Position numbers and translations under genes: made by a program
Shown here: piece after piece, positions 16,903-24,648 of the stretch
How positions within the stretch are numbered: position 1 is the first letter of the stretch
Layout of the letters: every line of letters starts with the position of its first letter
NCBI RefSeq assembly: GCF_000166135.1
Contig: NC_014666.1
Location: 310,001 to 374,000, forward strand
Origin: Pseudofrankia inefficax
Lineage (GTDB): Bacteria > Actinomycetota > Actinomycetes > Frankiales > Frankiaceae
Direction: 5' to 3'
DNA: 64,000 bases
The notes under the pieces: generated by a model
The model's database searches: none
Told to the model about the DNA's origin: nothing
Seen by the model: only the letters and a program-made list of their open reading frames with translations

Positions 16903-18473
16903 CTCTCTACCAGCAGGTTTGCCTCGCCAGACTGCCGCGGCGAAGCGTCGCCGGAGCCCAGAACGGCGTCGGTGCCCAGAGGGTGCCCAGAGCGCGCGGA
17001 GCGCGGCACCGCCTTGGCTACCGTCTCGGCCGCCCGCTGGCCCGCCGGGCGCAGCAGATGCGCGTACAGCGCACCCGTGATCGCTGGCGAAGAGTGACCG
17101 AGGCGCTTGGACACGAGCGCCAGGTCGATGCCCTCGGAAAGCTGGATCGACGCGGACGAATGGCGAAGGTCGTGCAGCCGCCGGCGAGAGAGCAGGCCGC
17201 GGCCGAGCTCCGCGCGGGCCGGCACGTCGCCAGCGAGCGGGACGGCCAGGTCCAGGAGCGCGCCGTTGCCACGTAGCCGGGTCACCCCGGTCACGGTCAC
17301 CTCGCCGACCGGCACACGGTCGACGTACAGCGTCCACGTGCCGCGCGGATCGATGTCGCGCTGGCGGACGCCGACGGCGAGGGTCCGCGCCTCGGCCTGG
17401 GCCGCCGCCCGGACCGCGCCGAGCAGGCCGGCCCGCCGAGCGATCACCTGCATGCGCGCCGACACGTAGCCCGGCCGCAGGTACTGGCCATCCGGCCGGG
17501 TGAAGATCAGCCCTTCGAGGTGCACCGGCTCGCCGTGCTCGTTGGGCAAGGTGCCGTTGTCCCAGGCCGGGCCGATATCGTCCCGTTCGCTGTCCTGCGC
17601 GATTCGGTGTGCGAGCAGCGACCCGAGCGTCGTGGAGTCCAGGTCGACCTTGCGCCGCCCGGATCGCGTCTTGGGCGCCCACACGCCGTGTTGCCCGCCC
17701 GACTCGGTGATCTGCTGGCCGATCGTCAAGACCGACCTCTCGGTGTCCAGGCCGGGCCAGGACGCGCCGCAGGCCTCGCCGCGGCGCACGCCGTGCAGGC
17801 CGATCAGTTCCCACATCGCGGCGAGCCGGTCGGTCGATGCCTCGTCGAGGAACGTGCCGACCTCGTGCGCTTCCCAGGGCTCGATCTCGGGCTGGCTGTA
17901 CTCCGGCAGCTCGACCCCGCGGACCGGATTGAACGGGATCAGGCGTCGGTCCACGGCATCGTTCAGTGCGTTGCGGAGCGTGTCCCGGATCCGCTCGATC
18001 GTCGCCGGCCCGGTCGGCTGGGGCTTGCTCGCGCCGGCGGCCTCGATCTGCCGGAAAGCCTTGTCGATGTGGTCGGCCCGCAGGCCCACCAGCGGCACCT
18101 TGCCCAGCCACGGCTTGAGGTGCACGCGCAGGTGGCTCTCATAGGTGCGGCGGGCGCTCGGCCGTAGCCGGCGCTTACCCTCCAGCCACTCGTCGAGGTA
18201 CTGGCCAACGGTCAGCCGGCCAACGTGCTGCTGACCGGCGCGGATGTTCCCGACGGCCTCATCGGCCGCTTTCTCGGCGTCCCTTTTCGTCCGGCAGCCG
18301 GATCCGCTGATCTCCTTCTTGCCGACCAGCGGCACGAGTTCGCTGGGCACCCAGATCCGCCAGGCCCACGTGCCGTGCCCGCGATCCTCGATCCGCGGGC
18401 AGCCACCGCGCGGGTACTTCTTCTTCGTCTCGGGATCGCGGCACCCGCAGCGCTTCTCCGTCTTGACGTTCAC
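16827..18473 (-). CDS. Tyrosine-family site-specific integrase
   Basis: The 548-residue protein has an N-terminal Arm-type region with Cys9, 11 and 25, a SAM-like core-binding domain (about 85-185) and a catalytic domain with R230 (GVRRGE), H434/R437 (LHDLRHSS), H460 (RLGHSS) and nucleophile Y470. About 80 extra residues (350-430) sit between the first and second catalytic boxes. The last 24 codons are read from the antisense strand of tRNA-Ser and the stop lies in the tRNA. It starts 4 nt inside the upstream XRE regulator gene's end. It should integrate and, with the excisionase, excise the element. Confidence 0.93.
   Translation of the reverse strand: MNVKTEKRCGCRDPETKKKYPRGGCPRIEDRGHGTWAWRIWVPSELVPLVGKKEISGSGCRTKRDAEKAADEAVGNIRAGQQHVGRLTVGQYLDEWLEGKRRLRPSARRTYESHLRVHLKPWLGKVPLVGLRADHIDKAFRQIEAAGASKPQPTGPATIERIRDTLRNALNDAVDRRLIPFNPVRGVELPEYSQPEIEPWEAHEVGTFLDEASTDRLAAMWELIGLHGVRRGEACGASWPGLDTERSVLTIGQQITESGGQHGVWAPKTRSGRRKVDLDSTTLGSLLAHRIAQDSERDDIGPAWDNGTLPNEHGEPVHLEGLIFTRPDGQYLRPGYVSARMQVIARRAGLLGAVRAAAQAEARTLAVGVRQRDIDPRGTWTLYVDRVPVGEVTVTGVTRLRGNGALLDLAVPLAGDVPARAELGRGLLSRRRLHDLRHSSASIQLSEGIDLALVSKRLGHSSPAITGALYAHLLRPAGQRAAETVAKAVPRSARSGHPLGTDAVLGSGDASPRQSGEANLLVESGGRGIRTHDEVAPIAVFKTAAIGH
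16848..16905 (+). repeat. attL (58-bp direct repeat, left copy)
   Basis: Positions 16848-16905 are identical to 38613-38670. The repeat starts at CTTGAAAACTG in the anticodon loop and ends three bases past the tRNA in CGCTC. Flanking bases differ at once on both sides, so this is the crossover region. Confidence 0.93.
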
Positions 18474-19240
18474 CGGTCGGTCCCATCCGTGCCAACCGGC
18501 GCCGCGATGTGATCCCGCCGTGCCAGCTCGGCCGCAAGCTCGTTAACCAGAGCGCGCGTCACCTGGCCCCGTAGTGCCCGCCGCCGGTCGGGGCTGGCGT
18601 CTGGTTCGCGCTCGTCTGCCACCCGGTCGCGCTCTTCAGAGAGAGTCCGTCCCCAAAGCTCGTGAGAGAGCGCCACGAGAACGACTGCGGGCTCGTCCAG
18701 CCTCCGGGCGGTCTTCTGTTCGGCCTCGCCGATCTCTGCCGCCCAGGCGTCTAGGTCACCCTTGAGGCCAAGACGCTGGATGCGCGTCACGAGGAGAAAC
18801 AGCTCTGCATTCGCGCGCTTCTCCCGGGCCAAGCTCTCAACCTCAGCGAGAACGGCCTTGTGTCCCGCCGGGGTAAGGGCAATCGCAGGGTCGAGCGCTC
18901 CGAGGCTGTTTTGGCCTGCGAGCGACTTCGCGACTTCGCGCGCTGGTACTTGCAGGTGGGGGGTGAGGATCACGAGGTCGTCCGCGTCCAACAGGTCTGG
19001 CACGCGGATGGTGCGTCCGCAGACCTGCGTCAACACGAGGGCGAGCGTGACAAGCTCCTCCACGCTGACGGCCTTCGCGCCATTCTCGAGCGCCCCGACC
19101 TTCGCGCGCGACCAAGGCAGGCCCATCAGGCGGGCGCCACGGGCCACGTCGTCCTGGCGGCGCTTTGCCGTCTCCCTGATCTTGCGTGCTGCCTCGCCTA
19201 CAACCTCGCGGAGCGGGCGGGGGGCCGCGTCTTGCGTCAT
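18470..19240 (-). CDS. XRE-like regulator next to the integrase
   Basis: The region around residues 15-70 contains a lambda-repressor-like helix-turn-helix (LPWSRAKVGALENGAKAVSVEELV). The remaining part is helical with an EALAREKRANAELF-like stretch and no known domain that I can name. I chose the ATG at 19240 (start MTQDAAPRP); the frame is open 8 codons further. It overlaps the integrase by ATGA, so both are co-transcribed and it may control integrase and the divergent rightward operon. Confidence 0.75.
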   Translation of the reverse strand: MTQDAAPRPLREVVGEAARKIRETAKRRQDDVARGARLMGLPWSRAKVGALENGAKAVSVEELVTLALVLTQVCGRTIRVPDLLDADDLVILTPHLQVPAREVAKSLAGQNSLGALDPAIALTPAGHKAVLAEVESLAREKRANAELFLLVTRIQRLGLKGDLDAWAAEIGEAEQKTARRLDEPAVVLVALSHELWGRTLSEERDRVADEREPDASPDRRRALRGQVTRALVNELAAELARRDHIAAPVGTDGTDR

Positions 19241-19283
19241 GGACGGACCGTACCTCAGACGCAACGCCCCAAACTAGATGCGC

Positions 19284-19312
19284 TTGACAGCTCCCGTGAA
19301 ACGGCATAGACC
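19284..19312 (+). promoter_or_regulatory. Putative sigma-70-type promoter for the excisionase operon
   Basis: TTGACA at 19284-19289 is followed by a 17-bp spacer and TAGACC at 19307-19312. It lies between the divergent regulator gene and the excisionase-like gene and reads toward the latter. The -35 is perfect and the -10 is weak. Confidence 0.5.
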
Positions 19313-19377
19313 GGACATGCGCGCCCCGATATTGGAGCGCTGCACGCCCAAGCTGGAGCACCACGTCAAGGGACCTG

Positions 19378-19569
19378 ATGACCGAAGAGCTGATGACCTC
19401 CCGCCAGGTGTCCGAGTTCCTGAACGTCCCTGCCGCGACGCTTCGGACCTGGCGTCTCCGCGGATCGGGCCCGCAGTCCTTCCGGCTGTGTGGCACGGTT
19501 CGCTACCGCCGGTCAGTCGTCGAGGCATGGCTGGCCGAGCAGGAGCAGGCCGGCCAGGTGGGCCGGTGA
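19378..19569 (+). CDS. Excisionase-like MerR-type HTH protein
   Basis: The 63-residue protein is almost entirely a winged-helix of AlpA/Xis type: MTSRQVSEFLNVPAATLRTWR, then the wing SFRLCGTVRYRRSVVEAWL. Such proteins bind att arms to direct excision. AAGGGA precedes the ATG at good spacing. It is the first gene of a long rightward operon and its stop overlaps the next GTG. Confidence 0.82.
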   Translation: MTEELMTSRQVSEFLNVPAATLRTWRLRGSGPQSFRLCGTVRYRRSVVEAWLAEQEQAGQVGR

Positions 19570-19946
19570 ACCTCGCCTCCGACCCCCTGGCCGCGGCGAC
19601 GCCTGGCGGCCGAGCAGAAGGCGGGCGCGTGACTGCCGCCGATCTTGACTCACGGCGCCTGGCCAACCTCACGACGCCGCCCGCGCCGCACCTCACGCGC
19701 GCCGAGGCTCGACGGATACGCCGGGCCGCGCTGGCCGAGCTGCGCGGACGCTGGCCCATCGATCGGCTTCGCGCCCTGCCAGCGACCACCGACTTGGCCA
19801 CGGCCGGGTCCATCCTCGGCATGGCGGAGGACAAGGCCCGCGAGCTGGCCCGCGCCGGCGACTTTCCCGCGCCGCTTATCCGCCACGGCGACCGATACGT
19901 GGTGCCCACCCGGCCGCTCCTGGCCCTCTTGGGCATCGACCGGTGA
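19566..19946 (+). CDS. Small HTH DNA-binding protein of the element
   Basis: The 126-residue protein begins at a GTG overlapping the excisionase stop (GTGA). Its C-terminal 60 residues read ATAGSILGMAEDKARELAR, then FPAPLIRHGDRYVVPTRPLLALLG, a helix-turn-helix with a wing like that of excisionase-type proteins. The N-terminal part is Arg/Ala-rich. Role unknown; regulation of the replication genes that follow is plausible. Confidence 0.65.
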   Translation: MNLASDPLAAATPGGRAEGGRVTAADLDSRRLANLTTPPAPHLTRAEARRIRRAALAELRGRWPIDRLRALPATTDLATAGSILGMAEDKARELARAGDFPAPLIRHGDRYVVPTRPLLALLGIDR

Positions 19947-20033
19947 CCGGCCTGGTCTGCGCCCGGCGCTTGGCCCTGGTGCGCCGGGAAAGCTCGCCCG
20001 CGCCGACGCGCGACGGCAGGCGGGCCGCCTGAC

Positions 20034-20912
20034 GTGGGCTACGAGATCAGGCGCTGGTTGCGCGTGGAGCTGGGCCCGAAGGTCGTGGGCTTGCCTCGCC
20101 TTGTCGCGCTTGAGATCGCCGACGATGCCAATGAGATCACCCGGCTCAGCTATGCCGATCTTGCCGATCTTGCCGCGTGGACCGCGGCGAAGGACACCAA
20201 GGCGGTCAAGGACGCGCTGCTGAGGCTGGCCGCTCAGGGTTGGGAGTTCCGTCGGGCGATCGGCAAGGGCGCAGACGGCCGTCCGTTGTACGCGGTGCCC
20301 GGACGAAAGTTGACCTTCTGGGTTCCCGAAGGGCCGAAATCAGTCGGCCCTTTGAAGGGCCAAGGGCCGAACCTAGTCGGCCCTAAAGGGCCGAACCCAG
20401 TCACGGAAGGGCCGAACCCAGTCACGGAAGGGCCGAACCCAGTCACGGAAGGGCCGAACCCAGTCGGCCCCATCTCCTCAGCTATCTCCTCAGCTATCCC
20501 CTCAAAGAGCAGCGCCGCCGACCGACAGTCAGCAAAGGGTCTAGACCCTCATCTGACCGACAGGCCCGTCGGCGTCGCGGCCGCCGAACTCGTCGAGTCC
20601 CATCCCGCCGACCCTGGCCGGTGGACCGAGCACGAGCGCCACGAGCTCCGCCGCCAGGCCGCCGCCCTTCTCGGCTCGGGCATCCCCGAACTCCACGTCG
20701 CCGAAGGGCTCCGCCGCCTCGCCGGCCGACCCGACGGCGGTGTCGGGCTGCTCCGCAACCTCACCCACGACGCGGTCCGCGGCAAGCCCGCGCGCCGACC
20801 GCGCCGCGAACGAACGTTCGACCCGAACGCCACCGTCAGCTACCACCACCAGCCCGGCGAAGAAGCCCGCTGCGAAGTCCTCGACATCGAAGATTGGAGG
20901 CAGGGCGGATGA
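20034..20912 (+). CDS. Replication-initiation-like protein of the element
   Basis: The 292-residue protein has an N-terminal winged-helix-like region (LVALEIADDANEITRLSYADLADL, then AVKDALLRLAAQGWEF), as in phage replisome organisers. A linker with repeated EGPNPVT units (three full copies) and a Ser-rich stretch follows, then a C-terminal helical part (EHERHELRRQAAALLGSGIP). It starts at a GTG and overlaps a DnaC-like ATPase gene by ATGA, the usual pairing of an initiator and helicase loader. Assignment rests on fold impression and neighbour. Confidence 0.6.
   Translation: MGYEIRRWLRVELGPKVVGLPRLVALEIADDANEITRLSYADLADLAAWTAAKDTKAVKDALLRLAAQGWEFRRAIGKGADGRPLYAVPGRKLTFWVPEGPKSVGPLKGQGPNLVGPKGPNPVTEGPNPVTEGPNPVTEGPNPVGPISSAISSAIPSKSSAADRQSAKGLDPHLTDRPVGVAAAELVESHPADPGRWTEHERHELRRQAAALLGSGIPELHVAEGLRRLAGRPDGGVGLLRNLTHDAVRGKPARRPRRERTFDPNATVSYHHQPGEEARCEVLDIEDWRQGG
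20388..20464 (+). repeat. Tandem 21-bp repeat within the replication gene
   Basis: Three exact copies of GGGCCGAACCCAGTCACGGAA (20388-20408, 20409-20429, 20430-20450) are followed by a 14-base partial copy. They code for EGPNPVT in frame. Related GGGCCGAA units occur just upstream. In small plasmids and phages such in-gene iterons can be the replication origin. Confidence 0.85.
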
Positions 20913-21583
20913 CCACCCTCGACCGCACGATCCGCCTCGGCGGCGCGGTCGCCCGCTGCGGCCAGCTACGCATCCCGACCGGCGTGGCGCCGGCCGCCGA
21001 CCCCATCCCGACGGGCGAGACACCCGAGGACGTCACGGCCCGGCTTGCCGCCCAGGCCGCCGGCCGGCTCGCCCGCTACCGCCGCCAGCGGCCCGCCGCG
21101 TACGCCGCCGCCAGCCTCGGCGACCTCGGCCCCAACGAGCGCGCCGCCATCTGGCGCTGGCTCGAATCGGACTCGCTCACCCTGGTCATCACCGGACCCG
21201 TCGGCACCGGCAAGACCCACGCCGCGTTCGCCGCCGCCAACTGGGCCGCCGGGCAGGGCACCATCCCCGCAGCGTGGACCGTGCCCGACCTCATGGTCGA
21301 CCTGGCGCCCGAGGGCGACCCGTCCGCCGCGCACGTGACCCGTACCGCCCCGCTGCTCCTGCTCGATGACCTCGGCGTCGAGAAGACGTCCGAGTGGCGC
21401 GTCGAGCAGATCACGGCACTGATCGACAACCGACTGGGTAACGGCCTCCGCCAGATCGTGACCGCAAATGCGGACTACGACGCCCTGGCGCGGCGCTACG
21501 GCGAACGGGCGATGTCGAGGCTCACCGCGCGGGCCGGACTCGTACGGCTGACGGGCGCCGACCGGCGCCGAGTGACCTGGTGA
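20909..21583 (+). CDS. DnaC/IstB-like helicase-loader ATPase
   Basis: The 224-residue AAA+ protein has Walker A GPVGTGKT at 96-103, Walker B LLLLDDLG near 149-156, and sensor-like TANADY and arginine-finger SRLTAR segments. It matches the DnaC/DnaI loader class. The N-terminal 90 residues would contact the initiator or helicase. ATGA overlap with the initiator-like gene before and GTGA overlap with the small gene after show a coupled operon. It likely loads DnaB at the element's origin. Confidence 0.85.
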   Translation: MTTLDRTIRLGGAVARCGQLRIPTGVAPAADPIPTGETPEDVTARLAAQAAGRLARYRRQRPAAYAAASLGDLGPNERAAIWRWLESDSLTLVITGPVGTGKTHAAFAAANWAAGQGTIPAAWTVPDLMVDLAPEGDPSAAHVTRTAPLLLLDDLGVEKTSEWRVEQITALIDNRLGNGLRQIVTANADYDALARRYGERAMSRLTARAGLVRLTGADRRRVTW

Positions 21584-21879
21584 CCGCCCCGCTACCGGTG
21601 CCACCCGAGCTGGCCGGCGAGCCGCCGCAGCCAGGCCCGGCGACCGGCCTCCCTGACGGCATCGACGCCCTGCTCGACGAGATCGCCGCGGCCCGGGTGA
21701 CCAGGGTCCGCCGGCGCCGGCAACAGGTCGCCGACTTCCAGACCGGCCACCTTGAGCGGCGCCGGCACGGCCTGGCCGCCCGCCACGCGGCCAAACTCGC
21801 CCGCCTCGCTGCCGACACCGCGGGCACCCCCGACGCCGTCCCCTCGGCGGCCGACCTTGAGGAAGACAACCCCCAGTGA
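21580..21879 (+). CDS. Small basic hypothetical protein
   Basis: The 99-residue protein has a Pro-rich start and a helical basic middle (VTRVRRRRQQVADFQTGHLE) that could form a coiled coil. No family is recognised. It is coupled by GTGA to the genes on both sides of the replication operon. Confidence 0.65.
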   Translation: MTAPLPVPPELAGEPPQPGPATGLPDGIDALLDEIAAARVTRVRRRRQQVADFQTGHLERRRHGLAARHAAKLARLAADTAGTPDAVPSAADLEEDNPQ

Positions 21880-22097
21880 CCCCAACCGCCACCAGCAGCC
21901 CTGACGGGCCGCCCCGCTGCCGCATCTGCTGCCGCGCGCTCCGCAGCCACCACTCCGCGGCCCTCGGCATGGGCCCGACCTGCGCCCGCCGCGTCGACCC
22001 CGACGCGATGGCCCCCCTCGTCCACGCCGCCCACAACGCCGCCGAGGCGGTGCAACTGGGCCTCGTCGACCTCGGCGAGGCGGCCCGCCATGGCTGA
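21876..22097 (+). CDS. Small zinc-finger-like protein (DUF6011-type)
   Basis: The 73-residue protein has CRICCRALRSHHSAALGMGPTC, giving C-x2-C then a distant C, a pattern seen in small zinc-binding proteins of phages and ICEs. A related motif (CLGCGRR ... GYGEGC) occurs in a protein at the other end of this element. GTG start overlapping the previous stop. Confidence 0.7.
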   Translation: MTPTATSSPDGPPRCRICCRALRSHHSAALGMGPTCARRVDPDAMAPLVHAAHNAAEAVQLGLVDLGEAARHG

Positions 22098-22392
22098 CCA
22101 GCAACCCGAGCCAGGGCAGAGCCCGCGGCGTAGGCCCCGCTTCCCCGGCGACGGGCCACCCCCCGAAGGTGCGAGCCCCGCCGAGGCCCGCGAATGGGCC
22201 GAGCAGTGGCTCCGCAGCTACCGCGCCGACCGGCGCGCCCGCCGCGTCCGCGCCGGCACCGTCGCACCCACCACCCACGCCGAAATACGGATGCGCCTCG
22301 ACGCCGACGAGCAGCGCGAACACCGCCGCACCGCCAGAGACAAACGACGCCAGAACCCCCCGAGCGACGGCGGCGAAAGCGCACCCGAATGA
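22090..22392 (+). CDS. Small charged hypothetical protein
   Basis: The 100-residue protein is rich in Arg, Pro and Glu, with a helical stretch AREWAEQWLRSYRADRR and a C-terminal basic helix. It overlaps the preceding gene by 8 nt and the following by ATGA. No family is recognised. Confidence 0.6.
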   Translation: MADQQPEPGQSPRRRPRFPGDGPPPEGASPAEAREWAEQWLRSYRADRRARRVRAGTVAPTTHAEIRMRLDADEQREHRRTARDKRRQNPPSDGGESAPE

Positions 22393-22820
22393 CGGCGTGC
22401 CGACCGGTCACCCCTCGCGCGCGCGGGCGCGTTGGTGGCACCGGTGCCGGCGAGGCCGGGCCGGACGGGATGCCGCACCGGGGCCGGACCGACGTGTTCG
22501 AGGCGGCGTTCCTGCGGGACGGCTTCGGCGCCGCGTTGCGAAGCGCACGGCAGCGTCGGGGCTGGTCAAGGCGGACGCTGGCGGGGCGTAGCGGCGTCAG
22601 CTGGAGCGCGGTGCGCGCGCTGGAGACCGGCGTCCGCCGGCCAAGGGCCGTGACCGTTCGCTACCTCGCCGCGGCCCTGGCCCTGGCCGACCCGGCGCCG
22701 CTCGCGGCCGAGTTGCTCGGCCTCGCCGGCGAGTCGCTGCGGCCGGACACCGCCGGCGCGGTGCGGCAGCGGCGCCGGGCCTCGCCGCGGGCAGTGGCGC
22801 TGCGCGCCTGCGGCCGGTGA
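22389..22820 (+). CDS. XRE-type HTH regulator of the element
   Basis: The 143-residue protein has a helix-turn-helix at about 50-105 (LRSARQRRGWSRRTLAGRSG, then VSWSAVRALETGVRRP). Flanks are Arg/Gly-rich. It lies in the middle of the rightward operon, coupled on both sides, and might repress transfer or replication genes. Confidence 0.75.
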   Translation: MTACRPVTPRARGRVGGTGAGEAGPDGMPHRGRTDVFEAAFLRDGFGAALRSARQRRGWSRRTLAGRSGVSWSAVRALETGVRRPRAVTVRYLAAALALADPAPLAAELLGLAGESLRPDTAGAVRQRRRASPRAVALRACGR

Positions 22821-23524
22821 CCGCGACCCGTGGCGTCAACGTGGCCCGGCTACTCGGCCCGCTCGGCTTCGACGCCGCCGAGTCGGAGCACCGGGTCGCC
22901 CGCTATGAGTGGGCCCTCGAAGCGATCGGCCGCCGCCTCGGCCCGACGATGCGACCCGAGGCCCTGGCCGCCCTTGAGCGGCATCTTCGCCGCCTCCCTG
23001 GCCGCGGGGTCGTCCTGCTCGTCGAGGAGGCCGCCGTTGCCGACCTGGCCGCGCTGTGCGCCCTGCGCGAGCTGCTGGGCCAAGAGCCGCCCGCGGGCTG
23101 GGCGCCGGCCGCGCTCCTGCTGGAGGCGCTGATCCGGCGTGCCGAGGCGTTGGCCCGGGGCGTGTTCGTCCCGGCGGCCGTCGCCGGCGACGTCGGCCGT
23201 CTGCTGCGCGTCGGCCTCGATGTCGCGGCACGCCGCGACGGCGGCGACCCCACGGCCTCCTCAGCACTGGTCGCGTTGCTGACCGACCTGGCCGCCGCCG
23301 CCCGTGAACCCCTGCCCTGTACCGACATCGGTACTGGCCATCAGCGTGCTGAGCACCGTGGTCTCAGCGTCGCTGAGGCTGCCGCCCGGATGGGCTGCAC
23401 CCCGTCCTACGTCCGCAGGCTGGCCCGCCGCGGCGCGATCCCCGCCCGAAGGTCGGGCGGCGTGTGGATCGTGACGGAGACGCCTGGCGATGACGACGAA
23501 CACGGCGGAGACGCTGCCAGCTGA
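22817..23524 (+). CDS. HTH-domain protein of the element
   Basis: The 235-residue protein has an Ala/Leu-rich helical N-terminal 170 residues and a C-terminal excisionase-type helix-turn-helix (LSVAEAAARMGCTPSYVRRL, then RRSGGVWIV). It could bind DNA through the C-terminus and carry another function in the first part, which I do not recognise. It starts at a GTG overlapping the previous stop; its end overlaps the next gene by 35 nt. Confidence 0.65.
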   Translation: MTATRGVNVARLLGPLGFDAAESEHRVARYEWALEAIGRRLGPTMRPEALAALERHLRRLPGRGVVLLVEEAAVADLAALCALRELLGQEPPAGWAPAALLLEALIRRAEALARGVFVPAAVAGDVGRLLRVGLDVAARRDGGDPTASSALVALLTDLAAAAREPLPCTDIGTGHQRAEHRGLSVAEAAARMGCTPSYVRRLARRGAIPARRSGGVWIVTETPGDDDEHGGDAAS

Positions 23525-24176
23525 CGGCATGGCGCCCGATCTGTCCGACCTGTCCTCTGCCCAGCTCGCCGACTACCTGGATACCTCCGAGCGGTCCGCG
23601 GCCGACGCGGGCGAGTTGCTCGCCGGCCTCGCTGAACTTCCCGCCGCCGAGCGGGAGGAGGCCGGTGTGGTCGCCCGTGCGAGAGCCGCGATCGGCCGCC
23701 GACGCGCGGAGGCCGCCCGCCGGGAGCAGGAAAGGCGCAATCAGGCCTCCCGCGACCGGCTGGCCCGCGTCACCGCGTCGATCGTCGATCGGCCGGCCGA
23801 CAGTCCGAAGGTGCTTGAGGCGATCGAGCAGGTCGCCGCGGCGGTCGCGACACTGCGGGCGGTCGCCGCGGAACGGAAGCAGTTCGCGAAGCGGACCTCT
23901 GCGGCGTTGCTGAGCGTCGGAATCCAGCCGGGTCCGCGTGGATCAGCTGGGCTGTGGCACACCCGGCCCGGGTTCGGCGACGCCGTCGGCGCTGGCAGGC
24001 GCATGGTCGAGCCGCTCGACCCGGACCTACTGTTCGCGCTCGCGGTCCGCCGGGCGTACGGCGGGTCGCTGCCTAGCGGCGCCTGGCAGGTGCCGCAGCC
24101 CTCAAGCGCCCTGGTCGCCGCGCCCGACGCCGAGCGGCTCGCCGAGCTGCTCGCCCGCGAGCTGGGGGAAGAGTGA
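23490..24176 (+). CDS. Helical/coiled-coil hypothetical protein
   Basis: The 228-residue protein has a long charged helix (residues about 60-100, RAAIGRRRAEAARREQERRN) likely to form a coiled coil. It starts at an ATG 35 nt before the end of the previous gene. It lies among the few genes before the tape-measure-like gene, where tail phages carry major tail and assembly-chaperone genes, but I see no similarity to those. Confidence 0.6.
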   Translation: MTTNTAETLPADGMAPDLSDLSSAQLADYLDTSERSAADAGELLAGLAELPAAEREEAGVVARARAAIGRRRAEAARREQERRNQASRDRLARVTASIVDRPADSPKVLEAIEQVAAAVATLRAVAAERKQFAKRTSAALLSVGIQPGPRGSAGLWHTRPGFGDAVGAGRRMVEPLDPDLLFALAVRRAYGGSLPSGAWQVPQPSSALVAAPDAERLAELLARELGEE

Positions 24177-24235
24177 CCGCCGCGCACCGTCTGCTGGGCG
24201 CGTCCGCCGGCGAGGAGACCCGGGGGCCGGCGTGA
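24173..24235 (+). CDS. 20-codon ORF linking two genes
   Basis: A GTG-started ORF of 20 codons (MTAAHRLLGASAGEETRGPA) overlaps the stop of the upstream gene by GTGA and has its own stop overlapping the GTG of the next gene in the same way. The length is short, so it may serve to pass ribosomes between the two genes rather than encode a working protein. Confidence 0.4.
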   Translation: MTAAHRLLGASAGEETRGPA

Positions 24236-24645
24236 CCGGCCGGCGCGCGACCCGTCCCGTTGCCCAACGAGACGCCGACTGGCTGGCCGCCGCATCGCCG
24301 GACGAGGTGAGCCGGGCGCATCGCGCCGGCGAGCTGGTCGAGCTGTTCGGCGGCCCGGCGCGGTTCGAGCCGGTCGAGGGGCAGCAATGGACCGCGGCCG
24401 ACCTCGACGGCGCGACGGCCGACCAGATCGGCCAGGCCCTGGCGCGAGGCGACCTCGCCGACCTGCTGGTGGGCCGCGAGCCGGAGCCGTCTGCGCCCGC
24501 GGCCCCTCCGGCGGCTGAGCCGGCGCTGTCGGTGATCGACCGGCTTTACGAGTCCGACCCGCTCTCCGCGAACGCGCTGTGGTCGTACGAGGAACGGCGT
24601 CGGGGTGGGAACGGCGCATCCGACGACGGCGACGCGGCGGCGTAG
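24232..24645 (+). CDS. Hypothetical protein before the tape-measure-like gene
   Basis: The 137-residue acidic protein begins at a GTG (MTGRRATRP) and contains DADWLAAASPDEVSRAHRAG and VIDRLYESDPLSANALW. Only three bases separate it from the tape-measure-like gene. In tail phages this position holds assembly chaperones; the acidic helical composition would allow that, but no similarity is visible to me. Confidence 0.6.
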   Translation: MTGRRATRPVAQRDADWLAAASPDEVSRAHRAGELVELFGGPARFEPVEGQQWTAADLDGATADQIGQALARGDLADLLVGREPEPSAPAAPPAAEPALSVIDRLYESDPLSANALWSYEERRRGGNGASDDGDAAA

Positions 24646-24648
24646 CCC

